42,369 bases of DNA. Source: Vulcanimicrobiia bacterium (GTDB lineage Bacteria; Vulcanimicrobiota; Vulcanimicrobiia; Eremiobacterales; Eremiobacteraceae). Shown one piece after another: positions 1-8,385 of the stretch. The position numbers and the translations under genes are program-made. Position 1 is the first letter of the stretch. The number at the start of each line of letters is the position of its first letter. The stretch is from assembly GCA_025450855.1 (NCBI GenBank), contig JANWLL010000023.1, positions 1-42,369 of the forward strand, given 5' to 3'. The notes beneath the pieces were generated by a model, which saw only the letters and a program-made list of their open reading frames with translations, was not told the origin of the DNA and searched no databases.

Positions 1-6
1 GTATCG

Positions 7-963
7 ATGAGCTATTTCTATCGCAACACGCTCGGCGCGCGGATACGTCGACGGCTCTCCGCCATCCAACATTCCTTTTATCTCGACGTCAATCCGGACC
101 ATCGAGCGACGGTGCTTCTCGCCGGGTCGGGCCGAAGCGGCACGACGTGGCTCGCTGACGTCATCAACCACGACAACGCCTACCGCTATGTCGCCGAACC
201 GTTCACGCGCGAGCACGTCAACGCGGTCCGTCATTTCGCCCGGCTCCAATACATCCGCCCGGACGACGAGGGCGAAGAATATTTCGAAGCGGTCCGGTCG
301 ATCCTCGAAGGGCGCGTCCGGTCGCCTTGGGCCGACAACTCGAACCGCTGCGTCATCGCGCGCAAGCGCCTTGTCAAAGACGTCCGCTGTACCCTCATGC
401 TCGCATGGATGATCCGGCGCTTCGCGGGAATGCCGGTCGTCTTCATCCGCAGGCACCCGCTCGCGGTCGCACATTCACGATGCCGCGCGCACTGGCGCGT
501 ACGCAAACGCGACGTCTATTTCAACCAACCCGAGCTCATGGCCGATCACCTAGAACCGTTTCGCGAGGTCTTGACGAGCGCGGGGACGGAGATCGAAGGT
601 CACGTCGTCGATTGGTGCGTCGAGAACATCGTGCCGCAGCGGCAACTGACCGACCGGCAAGCGTGCTTCGTCGACTACGAGAATATAGTCGCCGATCGCG
701 AGGCCGAATTCCGCCGCATCTTCACGTTCATCGGCAAGCCGTTCGACCCGCGAGCGCTCGACCGCTCGACGAACCTTTCGGCCACGACGTTCCTCGGCAG
801 GGATGGCGCAAAGCGCAGAGCGACGCGCGAAATGCGTTCGTGGCGCGACGTCATGAGCGCCGAGGAGATACGCGGGGCCATGGAAATCGTCAAGCGGTTC
901 GGACTCGACCACCTGTGCAAGGAAGGATCCGAGGAGCGCCGAGCGGCGCCGGCGCGAGCTTAG
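7..963 (+). CDS. Sulfotransferase family protein
   Basis: Predicted PAPS-dependent sulfotransferase, 318 aa, which would transfer a sulfuryl group to a carbohydrate, lipid or small acceptor; the substrate cannot be read from the sequence. The 5'-phosphosulfate-binding loop is clear at about residues 40-48 (GSGRSGTTW), directly after a hydrophobic strand, and a 3'-phosphate-binding segment sits near residues 147-158 (FIRRHPLAVAHS). Both are in the expected order and spacing for the family, and the length is normal. No signal peptide is visible, so the enzyme is probably cytoplasmic. The ATG at 7 is the first in frame; upstream DNA is outside the window, so an earlier start or operon partner cannot be excluded. 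Its stop overlaps the stop of the convergent DUF5069 gene. Confidence 0.85.
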   Translation: MSYFYRNTLGARIRRRLSAIQHSFYLDVNPDHRATVLLAGSGRSGTTWLADVINHDNAYRYVAEPFTREHVNAVRHFARLQYIRPDDEGEEYFEAVRSILEGRVRSPWADNSNRCVIARKRLVKDVRCTLMLAWMIRRFAGMPVVFIRRHPLAVAHSRCRAHWRVRKRDVYFNQPELMADHLEPFREVLTSAGTEIEGHVVDWCVENIVPQRQLTDRQACFVDYENIVADREAEFRRIFTFIGKPFDPRALDRSTNLSATTFLGRDGAKRRATREMRSWRDVMSAEEIRGAMEIVKRFGLDHLCKEGSEERRAAPARA

Positions 964-1391
964 CCCGCCGACGTTCCCTCGGCGAACGTCCGCCGGTCGT
1001 CTTCCAGCATGACGTCGAAGAGGGTCATGAAGCCCTTCTCGCGCGCCCACGGATACGTCTCGTAGAACGCCTCTTTGTCGACGTCGTCCGTGCTGCGGTC
1101 GAGCATGCGGCGGCTGAATTCGGGATATTTCGTCGTGTCGACGCGACCGCGGAGCCATGCTGCGACATCGTCATCCGTCTTCGCCTGAGCGACGGCTTCC
1201 CGGATCGCGTCTTCCTCGACGCCGAGCCATTCCAACAGTCGTAGGCTCATGCCGCGTACGCGATAGCCGTCGGAGACGCCGCCGGGCAGCGTCGCGCGCA
1301 GCTTGTCGATCGTGCGCGGCATCATGACGAGTCCGTCGAGCTCCGATCGTGGAGAGCGCGGAGGGGCTTTTGAAAGATCGAGCGGTTCCAT
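960..1391 (-). CDS. DUF5069 domain protein
   Basis: A 143-aa protein that I recognise as the DUF5069 family of unknown function. Typical features are the N-terminal PRSPRSELDGLVMMPRTIDK-type stretch, the GMSLRLLEWLGV segment in the middle and a region rich in Trp, Tyr and acidic residues toward the C-terminus. A longer open frame continues upstream, but the ATG at 1391 is chosen because homology begins there and the upstream part would run through the start of the divergent rsmI gene. The space to rsmI is about 50 bases and should hold both promoters. It is probably a soluble cytoplasmic protein: no signal peptide or membrane segment. Function is not inferable. Confidence 0.75.
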   Translation of the reverse strand: MEPLDLSKAPPRSPRSELDGLVMMPRTIDKLRATLPGGVSDGYRVRGMSLRLLEWLGVEEDAIREAVAQAKTDDDVAAWLRGRVDTTKYPEFSRRMLDRSTDDVDKEAFYETYPWAREKGFMTLFDVMLEDDRRTFAEGTSAG

Positions 1392-1443
1392 AGCAGTGCG
1401 ATTCTTCCGGGGGGAATGCCGGACCTGTGGACAATCTGCGAGC

Positions 1444-2301
1444 ATGCCCGGACGCCTCGTGCTCTGTCCGACCCCGCTCGGCAATCTCGAAGACGTGACG
1501 CTCCGCGTGCTCCGCTGTCTGCGCGAGTGCGATTTCATCTTCGCAGAGGACACGCGAGTGTCGGAAACGCTGTTGCGCCGCTACGAGATCGAAAAACCGC
1601 TTCGGTCGTTCCACGAGCGAGTCGAAGCGCGCAGGCTCAAGGAGGCGACGCGGATCCTGGAAGACGGCAAGACGATCGCGGTCGTCACGGACGCGGGCAT
1701 GCCCGGCATCTCCGATCCCGGCGTCGAACTCGTGCGCGCCGCACGCGCAGCCGGTGCCGCCGTCGAAGTCCTCCCGGGTCCGAGCGCATTCCTAGGGGCG
1801 GCCGTTCTCTCCGGTTTCGACGTCGCGCGCTTCAGGTTCGAGGGCTTTCCACCGCGCTCGCCGGGCGCGCGGCGTTCCCATGTCGCCGCATTCGCTCGAG
1901 AGACGGCGGCAGTCGTCTGGTATGAGGCGCCGACACGTGTACGCGCGCTGCTCGCCGACATCGCGAGCGAACTGGCGGAGCGGCGGGTCTTCGTGCTGCG
2001 CGAATACACGAAAAAATTCGAAGAACACATCGAGGGGGATGCGGCGGCGGCGCTGCGCGCGTTGTCCGACGAGCCGCGCGGCGAGTTCGTCGTCGTGATG
2101 GACGGCGCGTCGGCGTCCTCCGGCGACGCGGAGGCCGACGCGCGCGCGGACGCCGCGGTCGAAATGCTCGTCGAAGGCGGCGTGCGTCCTCGGCTCGCAG
2201 CCGACGCGATCGCTTCGGCGACCGGATCGAATCGCAAGCGCCTATACGCGCACGCGCATCGCATCGCAGGCAAGGCTTTGGACGCTCGCGAGGGCAATTG
2301 A
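1444..2301 (+). CDS. rsmI: 16S rRNA 2'-O-ribose C1402 methyltransferase RsmI
   Basis: SAM-dependent enzyme of the tetrapyrrole-methylase fold that 2'-O-methylates C1402 in the decoding centre of 16S rRNA. The 285-aa product has the family hallmarks in order: CPTPLGNLEDVTLR near the N-terminus, AEDTR at about residue 34, VTDAGMPGISDPG at about 81-93, LPGPSAFLGA at about 110, and the FEGFPPRS and WYEAPTRV segments. The ATG at 1444 is chosen because the protein then begins directly with the conserved first strand; the open frame extends further up but overlaps the divergent DUF5069 gene. No strong ribosome binding site is visible. Only 6 bases separate it from metG, so it is probably co-transcribed with metG and tatD, a common arrangement. 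Confidence 0.93.
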   Translation: MPGRLVLCPTPLGNLEDVTLRVLRCLRECDFIFAEDTRVSETLLRRYEIEKPLRSFHERVEARRLKEATRILEDGKTIAVVTDAGMPGISDPGVELVRAARAAGAAVEVLPGPSAFLGAAVLSGFDVARFRFEGFPPRSPGARRSHVAAFARETAAVVWYEAPTRVRALLADIASELAERRVFVLREYTKKFEEHIEGDAAAALRALSDEPRGEFVVVMDGASASSGDAEADARADAAVEMLVEGGVRPRLAADAIASATGSNRKRLYAHAHRIAGKALDAREGN

Positions 2302-2307
2302 CGCCGA

Positions 2308-4005
2308 ATGCCCCGCTATCTCATCACGAGCGCGTTGCCGTACATCAGCGACGCGAAGCATCTCGGCAACCTCGTGGGTTCGATGCTCCCCGCCGACGTC
2401 TACGCGCGTTTCTTGCGGCTGCGCGGCGAGGACGTGCTCTACATCTGCGCGACCGACGAACACGGCACGCCGGCGGAACTCGCGGCGCTCAACGCCGGGC
2501 TTGAGGTCTCCGAATACTGCCGCAAGCAGCATGCGGTCCTCAAAGGACTGTGCGAAGGTTTCTTCCTTGCGTTCGACCACTTCGGGCGCAGCTCGTCGCC
2601 GCAAAATCACGAGCTGACGAAACATTTCGCCGACATGCTCGAGCGAAACGGCCTCATCGAAGAGCGCACGACCCAGCAGATGTTCTCGGTCGCCGAGAAT
2701 CGCTTCTTGCCGGACCGCTATGTCGTCGGCACCTGCCCGCACTGCGGCTACACGGGCGCGCGTGGCGATCAGTGCGAGAACTGCACGAACCTGCTCGAGC
2801 CCGGCGATCTCATCGAACCGCGCTCGTCGGTGTCCGGCTCGACCGAGCTCGAGATGCGCGAGACGAAGCATCTGTTCTTGCGTCAGTCGCTCATGACCGA
2901 CCGGCTGCGCGCGTGGATCGAGCAGCACGAGGACTGGCCGGTCCTCGTGCGCTCGATCGCGCTCAAATGGCTCGATGAGGGCATCAAAGACCGCTCGATC
3001 ACGCGAGATCTCAAGTGGGGCATACCCGTCGACCGGCCGGGCTTCGAGAACAAGGTCTTCTACGTGTGGTTCGACGCGCCGATCGAATACATCGGTGCGA
3101 CGAAGGAGTGGTCGGACGCGCATCCCGCAGGTCGCGACTGGAAATCGTGGTGGGTCGACCCTGCTGACGTTCGCTACGTCCAGTTCATGGCGAAGGACAA
3201 CATCCCGTTCCACACGGTGACGTTCCCGGCGACGATCATGGGATCGGGCGAACCGTGGAAGCTCGTCGACTTCGTCAAGGGCTTCAACTGGCTCAACTAC
3301 TACGGCGGCAAATTTTCGACGAGCGGCAAGCGCGGCGTCTTCATGGCGGACGCGCTCGAGCTGCTCCCGGCGGACTACTGGCGGTATCAACTCATGGCGA
3401 ACGCGCCAGAGGGCGCGGACGCGACCTTCACGTGGGAGATATTCGCCGACACCGTCAACAAAGATCTCGCGGACACGTTCGGCAATTTCGTCAACCGAGT
3501 CGTCAAGCTCGTCGCGATGCATTTCGAAGCGAAGGTACCCGCGTACGGCGAGGCGACGACTGAGGAGAATGATCTGCTCGAAGGCTTGCGCGAGCATGGC
3601 GGCGCGCTGACCGCATCGCTCGAGTCGCTTCAATTCCGCAAAGCCGTCCAATCGCTCAAAGCGATGTGGGCGTCGGGGAACATCTACCTCGACCGGACGG
3701 CGCCGTGGAAATCGATCAAGGCCGATCGCGACGCCGCCGGTCACGTGCTCGCGGTCTCGATCAATCTCATCCGCGTCTTCGCGACCGCGTCGCTGCCATT
3801 CATTCCGGACACGGGCGCGCGAGTGTTGCGCGCGCTGCGCATCGGTCCGGGCTCGTCGCGCTGGCTGCCCGGCGATTTCAGCTCCGAGCTGCGTCTCGCG
3901 ACGGCAGGTTCTCCCGTCGACGATCCAGGCGTGCTGTTCAAGAAGGTCCTGCCCGAAGACGTCGCCGCGTGGTCGGCTCGTTTCGCAGGTAGCGAGCGAC
4001 GTTGA
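2308..4005 (+). CDS. metG: Methionyl-tRNA synthetase
   Basis: Class I aminoacyl-tRNA synthetase that charges tRNA-Met, 565 aa. The HIGH motif appears as KHLGN at residues 17-21, followed by the zinc knuckle CPHC...CENC (Cys 143, 146, 156, 159), the WFDAPIEYIG region, and a KMSKS-equivalent written KFSTS at 335-339. The C-terminal anticodon-binding helical domain is present, but the protein ends there: there is no EMAP/Arc1p-like tRNA-binding extension. The KFSTS form resembles the sequence class with Phe at position 2 rather than the E. coli KMSKS form. It lies between rsmI and tatD; the tatD start overlaps its stop by 4 bases. Confidence 0.95.
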   Translation: MPRYLITSALPYISDAKHLGNLVGSMLPADVYARFLRLRGEDVLYICATDEHGTPAELAALNAGLEVSEYCRKQHAVLKGLCEGFFLAFDHFGRSSSPQNHELTKHFADMLERNGLIEERTTQQMFSVAENRFLPDRYVVGTCPHCGYTGARGDQCENCTNLLEPGDLIEPRSSVSGSTELEMRETKHLFLRQSLMTDRLRAWIEQHEDWPVLVRSIALKWLDEGIKDRSITRDLKWGIPVDRPGFENKVFYVWFDAPIEYIGATKEWSDAHPAGRDWKSWWVDPADVRYVQFMAKDNIPFHTVTFPATIMGSGEPWKLVDFVKGFNWLNYYGGKFSTSGKRGVFMADALELLPADYWRYQLMANAPEGADATFTWEIFADTVNKDLADTFGNFVNRVVKLVAMHFEAKVPAYGEATTEENDLLEGLREHGGALTASLESLQFRKAVQSLKAMWASGNIYLDRTAPWKSIKADRDAAGHVLAVSINLIRVFATASLPFIPDTGARVLRALRIGPGSSRWLPGDFSSELRLATAGSPVDDPGVLFKKVLPEDVAAWSARFAGSERR

Positions 4006-4778
4006 GCGACCCTGTCCTCGTCGACACGCACGCGCACCTCGACGGCGCCGAATACAGCGCCGATCTCGACGCAGTGCTCGCGCGCGCCGCTGCGGTAGGC
4101 GTCGGCGTTATCGTCTGCGCCGGTCAAGACGAAGCGACGAGCCGCGCGACGCTCGAACTGGCCGCGCGTCATAAGGTCGTGCTGCCGTCGGTCGGCGTCC
4201 ATCCGCACTTGGCGTCGAGCGCAGGCGACATGGGTTGGCTCACCGGCCTCGCGCGCGATGCGCGCGTCGTCGCGATCGGCGAATGCGGCCTCGACTACCA
4301 CTACGACTTCTCGCCGCGCGACGTGCAGCGCGACGTCTTCGCCCGTCAGCTCGAGCTCGCGGGCGAAGTTTCGAAACCGGTCATCATCCACTGTCGTGAA
4401 TCGGAAGACGATCTCGTCGAGCACTTGCGGCGCTACTACGCGCGAGACCGGCGCGCCGTCGTCCACTGTTTCACCGGGGCGTACGATTTCGGCAAAGCGC
4501 TCGTCGACGAATTCGACGTCTACCTCGGGATCGGCGGCGCGGTCACGTTCAAGAAGGCCGAAGCGCTGCACGATGCAGCGGCGCGGCTGCCGCTCGAACG
4601 CATCGTCCTAGAGACGGATTGCCCGTACATGACGCCTGCGCCGCATCGCGGCAAACGCAACGAACCGGCGCATCTCGCGCTGACGTGCACGCGGCTGGCG
4701 GAGTTGCGCGGCCTGCCGGTCGAGTCGATCGCGCGCACGACAACGGAGAACGCCCGCCGGCTCTTCCCCGGGCTTTGA
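4002..4778 (+). CDS. tatD: TatD family metal-dependent hydrolase (DNase)
   Basis: TIM-barrel amidohydrolase-related nuclease, 258 aa. Metal ligands are visible in order: the HxH pair THAHL at residues 9-13, Glu in GECGLDYHYD near 94, His in IIHCRES near 130, His in HCFTG near 155, and Asp in ETDCPYMTP near 205. TatD proteins act as Mg-dependent 3'-5' exonucleases or deoxyribonucleases in DNA repair; the exact role here is inferred from family only. The start is the TTG at 4002, which overlaps the metG stop (TTGA) and gives a protein of family-typical length. This rsmI-metG-tatD order is widespread in bacteria and does not indicate Tat export. Confidence 0.92.
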   Translation: MSDPVLVDTHAHLDGAEYSADLDAVLARAAAVGVGVIVCAGQDEATSRATLELAARHKVVLPSVGVHPHLASSAGDMGWLTGLARDARVVAIGECGLDYHYDFSPRDVQRDVFARQLELAGEVSKPVIIHCRESEDDLVEHLRRYYARDRRAVVHCFTGAYDFGKALVDEFDVYLGIGGAVTFKKAEALHDAAARLPLERIVLETDCPYMTPAPHRGKRNEPAHLALTCTRLAELRGLPVESIARTTTENARRLFPGL

Positions 4779-4784
4779 CTATGC

Positions 4785-4808
4785 GTCGCTAGCCGTCGAT
4801 CTAGCGAC
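4785..4808. repeat. Perfect inverted repeat after tatD
   Basis: GTCGCTAG at 4785-4792 and its reverse complement at 4801-4808 form an 8-bp stem with an 8-base loop directly behind the tatD stop. No T-run follows, so it is not a classical terminator. Two direct copies of CTCGCGACG, 15 bases apart, follow at 4816 and 4831. The 190-base gap is otherwise filled by the composite palindrome at 4845-4955. Confidence 0.45.
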
Positions 4809-4844
4809 ATCGATTCTCGCGACGTAGATCCTCGCGACGATTCT

Positions 4845-4955
4845 TGTAGCGGTCGAGCTCTAGCTCGACCGGCGACGACCTTTCGGCTGCAAGACCGCGG
4901 CGGTCGACCGTGAAGGTCGACCGCTCCAATCCATCGCTCGAGCTCGACCGCTACA
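4845..4955. repeat. Composite palindromic (REP-like) element
   Basis: The ends are a perfect 15-base inverted repeat (TGTAGCGGTCGAGCT at 4845-4859; its complement at 4941-4955). Inside are two members of the window's short palindrome family: 4850-4871 (GGTCGAGCT / AGCTCGACC) and 4900-4924 (GCGGTCGACC, GTGAA, GGTCGACCGC), the second with the family's CTCC tail. It lies between the convergent ends of tatD and the ABC permease. It could act as a bidirectional 3'-end structure; no coding frame is supported. Confidence 0.7.
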
Positions 4956-4968
4956 GGACTCGTGCGAG

Positions 4969-5757
4969 CTAGCCGAATGTCTTCGTTTCTTCCCTATAGT
5001 ACGCGCGGATGGCGACGATCAAGAAGAGGATCGTGAAGCCTATCAGCCACAGCGTGCTCACTCCGATCGACTCCGTCGGCGTGCCCATCGTCGCCCACGC
5101 GAGCTGGCCGAAGTGATATGCGGGCAGGAACGGCGCGATCTTTCCCGCCCAGCCCGGGAGCTCTGGGAGCGGCACGAAGAGACCGGACGCGAACGACATC
5201 GGCAGGTTGATCAACTGGAGGATCGCGATGGCCGACGTCGGTCCCGCCAGGTACCCGACCGCGAAGCCAAGCGTGATGAACGGGAAGACGCCGACAAGCA
5301 GCCTGGCGCCGAGCGTCAGCCAGGCCGCGACGGAAAGATGGACGCCGCCCGCGATCGCCCCGAACGCGAGCAGCGAGCCGAGCGCTATCGCCGCGAAGGC
5401 GAGCGTCGCGATGACCTTTCCTGCGAGGTATGCGATCGGCGGAAGCGGCGTCGCGCGCATGAGCACCGTCGTCTTCTCGCCGCGATCGTTCGCGACCGTG
5501 ATGCCGAACGAGAAGAGCGCGACGCTGATGACCGAGTAGGCGCCGAACGATGCGAGCGCGTACGCTGCGACCGAGACGCCTTCGACCATGGCGTGCGCGA
5601 ACGGCAGCCCGAACAGCGCGTAGAACATGATCGGGAAGATGATCGACGGTACGCTGAACGCCGGCACGCGGATGAGACGCAAGAACTCCGATCTTGCCTG
5701 GGCGACGACGATCGGTGCGAGCGGCGCGAGCTCGCGCGCGGCTTTCGCCATCGTCAC
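4969..5757 (-). CDS. ABC-2 type transporter permease
   Basis: Integral membrane subunit of an ABC exporter, 262 aa, with about six hydrophobic segments. It has the ABC-2 layout: a cytoplasmic N-terminus, a first TM near residues 35-55 (PSIIFPIMFYALFGLPF), a central cytoplasmic loop containing NDRGEKTTVLMRATPLP, and a C-terminal half with LINLPMSFASGLFVPLPELP, a segment typical of DrrB/NodJ-like permeases. The start ATG at 5757 overlaps the stop of the upstream ATPase gene (ATGA), so the two are translationally coupled and should form one transporter. Families of this type export drugs, lipids or polysaccharide precursors; the cargo is not readable here. Confidence 0.88.
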   Translation of the reverse strand: MTMAKAARELAPLAPIVVAQARSEFLRLIRVPAFSVPSIIFPIMFYALFGLPFAHAMVEGVSVAAYALASFGAYSVISVALFSFGITVANDRGEKTTVLMRATPLPPIAYLAGKVIATLAFAAIALGSLLAFGAIAGGVHLSVAAWLTLGARLLVGVFPFITLGFAVGYLAGPTSAIAILQLINLPMSFASGLFVPLPELPGWAGKIAPFLPAYHFGQLAWATMGTPTESIGVSTLWLIGFTILFLIVAIRAYYREETKTFG

Positions 5758-6632
5758 GCCCCTCCCGCGGTCAGGCCGACGACCGCCTCTTCGAGCGTCG
5801 CTCCCGCGACCTCGAGATTGCGGATCGAGCTCCCACGCGCGAAGAGCGCGCGAAGGAGCGCCTCAGGCTCGTCGGTCAGCACGTCGACCCGCGGGCCGCT
5901 TGATATGACGCGGACGATCGGGAGACCTTGGACGTCGAGCGACCCATCGGTCTCGAACGATACGCGTTTGTTGCGCACGCTCGATTTGAGCGCCGCGGGC
6001 GACGCATCCGCGACGATACGCCCGGCGTTGATGACGACGATGCGGTCGGCGATCGCGTCCGCTTCTTCGAGGTAGTGCGTCGTCAGGAGCAGCGTCCGTC
6101 CGCCGGCGACGAAGGCCCGCAAGTGCGTCCAAAACGCCCGGCGTGCTTCGACGTCGAGCCCGACGGTCGGTTCGTCCAAGAAAAGCGCCTCGGGATCGCC
6201 GCAGATCGCGAGCGCGAAATAAAGCCGTTGCAGCTGGCCGCCGGAGAGCGTCACGAGCATCGCTGACGCTTTGTCGGCGAGCCCGGCGATCTCGAGCGCT
6301 TTGGCGCGCTCGATCGGATGCGGATAGTACGAGCGGAACAGATCGACGACTTCACCGACCCGAAGGAAGTTCGGCAGCCCCGACCCTTGGAGCATGACGC
6401 CCGTGCGCGAGCGTGCACGTCGGTCGCGCGGATCCATGCCGAAGGTGCGCGTCGTGCCCTCGTTCGCCTTACGTAAGCCGAGCACGAGTGACACGAGCGT
6501 CGTCTTGCCTGCGCCGTTCGGTCCGAGGAGCGCGACGACTTCGCCGCGGCTCAGCCGCAAGTCGACGCGATCGAGCGCGAGCGTCGCGCCGAAACGCTTT
6601 GAGGCACGTTCGACCTCGACGACCGTCTCCAT
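5754..6632 (-). CDS. ABC transporter ATP-binding protein
   Basis: Nucleotide-binding subunit, 292 aa, pairing with the permease just downstream. Walker A is GPNGAGKT at residues 37-44, the signature is LSGGQLQR at about 129-136, Walker B is ALFLDEPTVGLD near 149-160, and the switch His is in LTTHYLEEADA. A C-terminal extension of about 80 residues after the ATPase core is typical of DrrA/CcmA-like exporters of the ABC-2 class. It probably starts the two-gene operon; a short gap of about 45 bases separates it from the PLD-like gene upstream on the same strand, which may be co-transcribed. Confidence 0.92.
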   Translation of the reverse strand: METVVEVERASKRFGATLALDRVDLRLSRGEVVALLGPNGAGKTTLVSLVLGLRKANEGTTRTFGMDPRDRRARSRTGVMLQGSGLPNFLRVGEVVDLFRSYYPHPIERAKALEIAGLADKASAMLVTLSGGQLQRLYFALAICGDPEALFLDEPTVGLDVEARRAFWTHLRAFVAGGRTLLLTTHYLEEADAIADRIVVINAGRIVADASPAALKSSVRNKRVSFETDGSLDVQGLPIVRVISSGPRVDVLTDEPEALLRALFARGSSIRNLEVAGATLEEAVVGLTAGGA

Positions 6633-6676
6633 CGCGCCGTACGTTCAAGGGCCGGGGACCCGGTGGCCTTTTTGGA

Positions 6677-7552
6677 TCAGCCGATAAGCTGGGCGTCGGA
6701 CCAGCGGCGGTCGAAGTCGGCGCGCAACGACGATCCGCCGTCGACGAAGTCGCCGCGCGCGGCGACCACACCGACCTCGTACGACTCGTCGAGGCCGTTG
6801 CGGGTGAGATTCGCCGAACCCACATACGTGCGTTCGCCGTCGTCGACGAACTTCTCGTGCATGTAGCCCGCACTCGGTGCGCGCACGTCGACGCCGGCAT
6901 CGGTCAGGCGCTTCAACATCTCGCCGGCGCAGCGTGACGCCGGCCGTCCGATGAGGACGCGATCGTGGCGCCCGGCACGCACGCGATGGACGAGCCAGGC
7001 GACCGTGCGCCAATCCGAGAGATCTTCGCTCGCGACGCGAAGATCGCGAGGCGACGCGAACAGCGCCCGAAGCGCGTCGCGCAGGCGCGGATGAACGGTA
7101 TCGCCCGCGGCGGCGCCGTCGATCTCGCGCAAGACCGCGCGCACGTCCACACGGTCGCGATCTTCGATCGCGACTTCGCCCTGTGCGTCGAAGCCTGTTT
7201 GCGTCGCGTTCGCGGTCGCGACGAAAGCGATACGATGATCGACGACCGCGGCCTTTCCGTGGACGAGCGCGTGCGGCAGGCGCGAGATGACGACGTCGAT
7301 CTCATCGTCGAGCTCGCCGCGGACGACCGCATCTTCAGGTTCGACGGCCCGAGGTCCGCGATAGCGATGCGTGTCGCCTTCGAGCGTGACGCGCACCCGA
7401 ACGCCGCGACGCGCGGCATCGTTGAGGCGAGCGACGACTTCGCTGTCACCGATACTGTAGAATTCAGCGTCGATCGACGTCCGTGCGTGGTCGAACGCCT
7501 CGCATAACGCGCTTCGCGCATCCGAGCCGATGTGCACCGAAAGACGTGACAT
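6677..7552 (-). CDS. Phospholipase D-like (HKD) domain protein
   Basis: A 291-aa protein with two HKD motifs of the phospholipase D superfamily: HGKAAVVDH (His 98, Lys 100, Asp 105) and MHEKFVDDG (His 232, Lys 234, Asp 238), the second followed by the usual GSANLTRNG. The second copy has one residue fewer than usual between Lys and Asp. There is no obvious signal peptide or membrane segment, and the protein is shorter than cardiolipin synthases. Members of this superfamily include phospholipases, cardiolipin synthases and nucleases; a soluble nuclease-like or phosphodiesterase role is possible but not proven. It is divergent from ubiE/menG with about 98 bases between starts. Confidence 0.8.
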   Translation of the reverse strand: MSRLSVHIGSDARSALCEAFDHARTSIDAEFYSIGDSEVVARLNDAARRGVRVRVTLEGDTHRYRGPRAVEPEDAVVRGELDDEIDVVISRLPHALVHGKAAVVDHRIAFVATANATQTGFDAQGEVAIEDRDRVDVRAVLREIDGAAAGDTVHPRLRDALRALFASPRDLRVASEDLSDWRTVAWLVHRVRAGRHDRVLIGRPASRCAGEMLKRLTDAGVDVRAPSAGYMHEKFVDDGERTYVGSANLTRNGLDESYEVGVVAARGDFVDGGSSLRADFDRRWSDAQLIG

Positions 7553-7650
7553 GCCAGCTAGTCACGCGCGGTGCGACGCGTGTCTACGACGCACGCGCAG
7601 GCGGCCTTTCAACGCCAGGAATAGCCTTTAGGCCGCACCAATTGGTGACG

Positions 7651-8385
7651 ATGGACAAAGGCGGCGGCGTCCGCGAGATGTTCGGGCGGATCGCCGGTCG
7701 GTACGATCTCGTCAACACGGTGATGACCGGCGGCATCGATGCCGTCTGGCGCCGCAAAGCGGTCGCGTGCCTCGATGTCGCCCCCGATGCGCGCCTCATC
7801 GACCTCTGCTGCGGCACCGGCGCGCTGACGCGTGACCTCGCGGCTCGGGCGAGCGCGGGCGGTGTCGTCGGCATCGACTTCACGCCGCAGATGCTCGAGA
7901 TCGCTCGCGCGCATACGAGCGCGAAGAACGTCGAATACCGCGAGGGCGACGTCCTCGCTTTGCCGTTCGATGACGCTTCGTTCGACGGCGCGACGATGGG
8001 CTTCTCGATGCGCAACGTCGTCGACATCGGCGCTTGCCTGCGCGGCATCGCGCGCACGCTCAAGCCGGGCGCGTCGTTCGTGAACCTCGAAGTGAGCAAG
8101 CCGCGCAACCCGCTCATGCGCCGCGCGTTCTACGCGTACTTCTACGGCATGGTGCCGTTGATCGGTCGCATCGTCGGCGGCGATGCCGCCGCCTACCGCT
8201 ACCTGCCGCAGTCGCTCGTCAACTTCCCGGACGCCGATACGCTCGCCGCGTTGTTCGAAGCGAACGGATTCGGCGCCGTGCGCTGCGTGCCGCTCATGGG
8301 CGGCGTCGCGACGCTGCACATCGGCACGAAAGCGGAGGCGCCCGTCGCGCCGCTTGCACGCGCGCCCGAAGCGGTAGCCCCGTGA
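7651..8385 (+). CDS. ubiE: Demethylmenaquinone / ubiquinone C-methyltransferase
   Basis: SAM-dependent C-methyltransferase of the UbiE/MenG family, 244 aa, acting on the quinone ring in the last steps of menaquinone (or ubiquinone) synthesis. Visible features: the family N-terminus VREMFGRIAGRYDLVNTVM, motif I LIDLCCGTGALTRDLA, GIDFTPQMLE, and the post-motif FDGATMGFSMRNVVD. The open frame extends upstream to 7483, but that part is divergent leader DNA without similarity; the ATG at 7651 (or a GTG at 7645) fits the family. The next gene makes the polyprenyl tail and starts inside this stop codon (GTGA), so tail synthesis and ring methylation are coupled. MenG is more likely than ubiquinone given the rest of the window, but this is inference. 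Confidence 0.9.
   Translation: MDKGGGVREMFGRIAGRYDLVNTVMTGGIDAVWRRKAVACLDVAPDARLIDLCCGTGALTRDLAARASAGGVVGIDFTPQMLEIARAHTSAKNVEYREGDVLALPFDDASFDGATMGFSMRNVVDIGACLRGIARTLKPGASFVNLEVSKPRNPLMRRAFYAYFYGMVPLIGRIVGGDAAAYRYLPQSLVNFPDADTLAALFEANGFGAVRCVPLMGGVATLHIGTKAEAPVAPLARAPEAVAP

Noticed and set aside
4002-4778. tatD taken as part of the Tat export system with tatA/tatC
   Set aside because: TatD is a nuclease unrelated to Tat export; it lies in the rsmI-metG-tatD group, not with tatA-tatC.
4845-4955. Repeated palindromes as a CRISPR array
   Set aside because: Copies are irregularly spaced over 30 kb, differ in sequence, have no uniform spacers and there are no cas genes.
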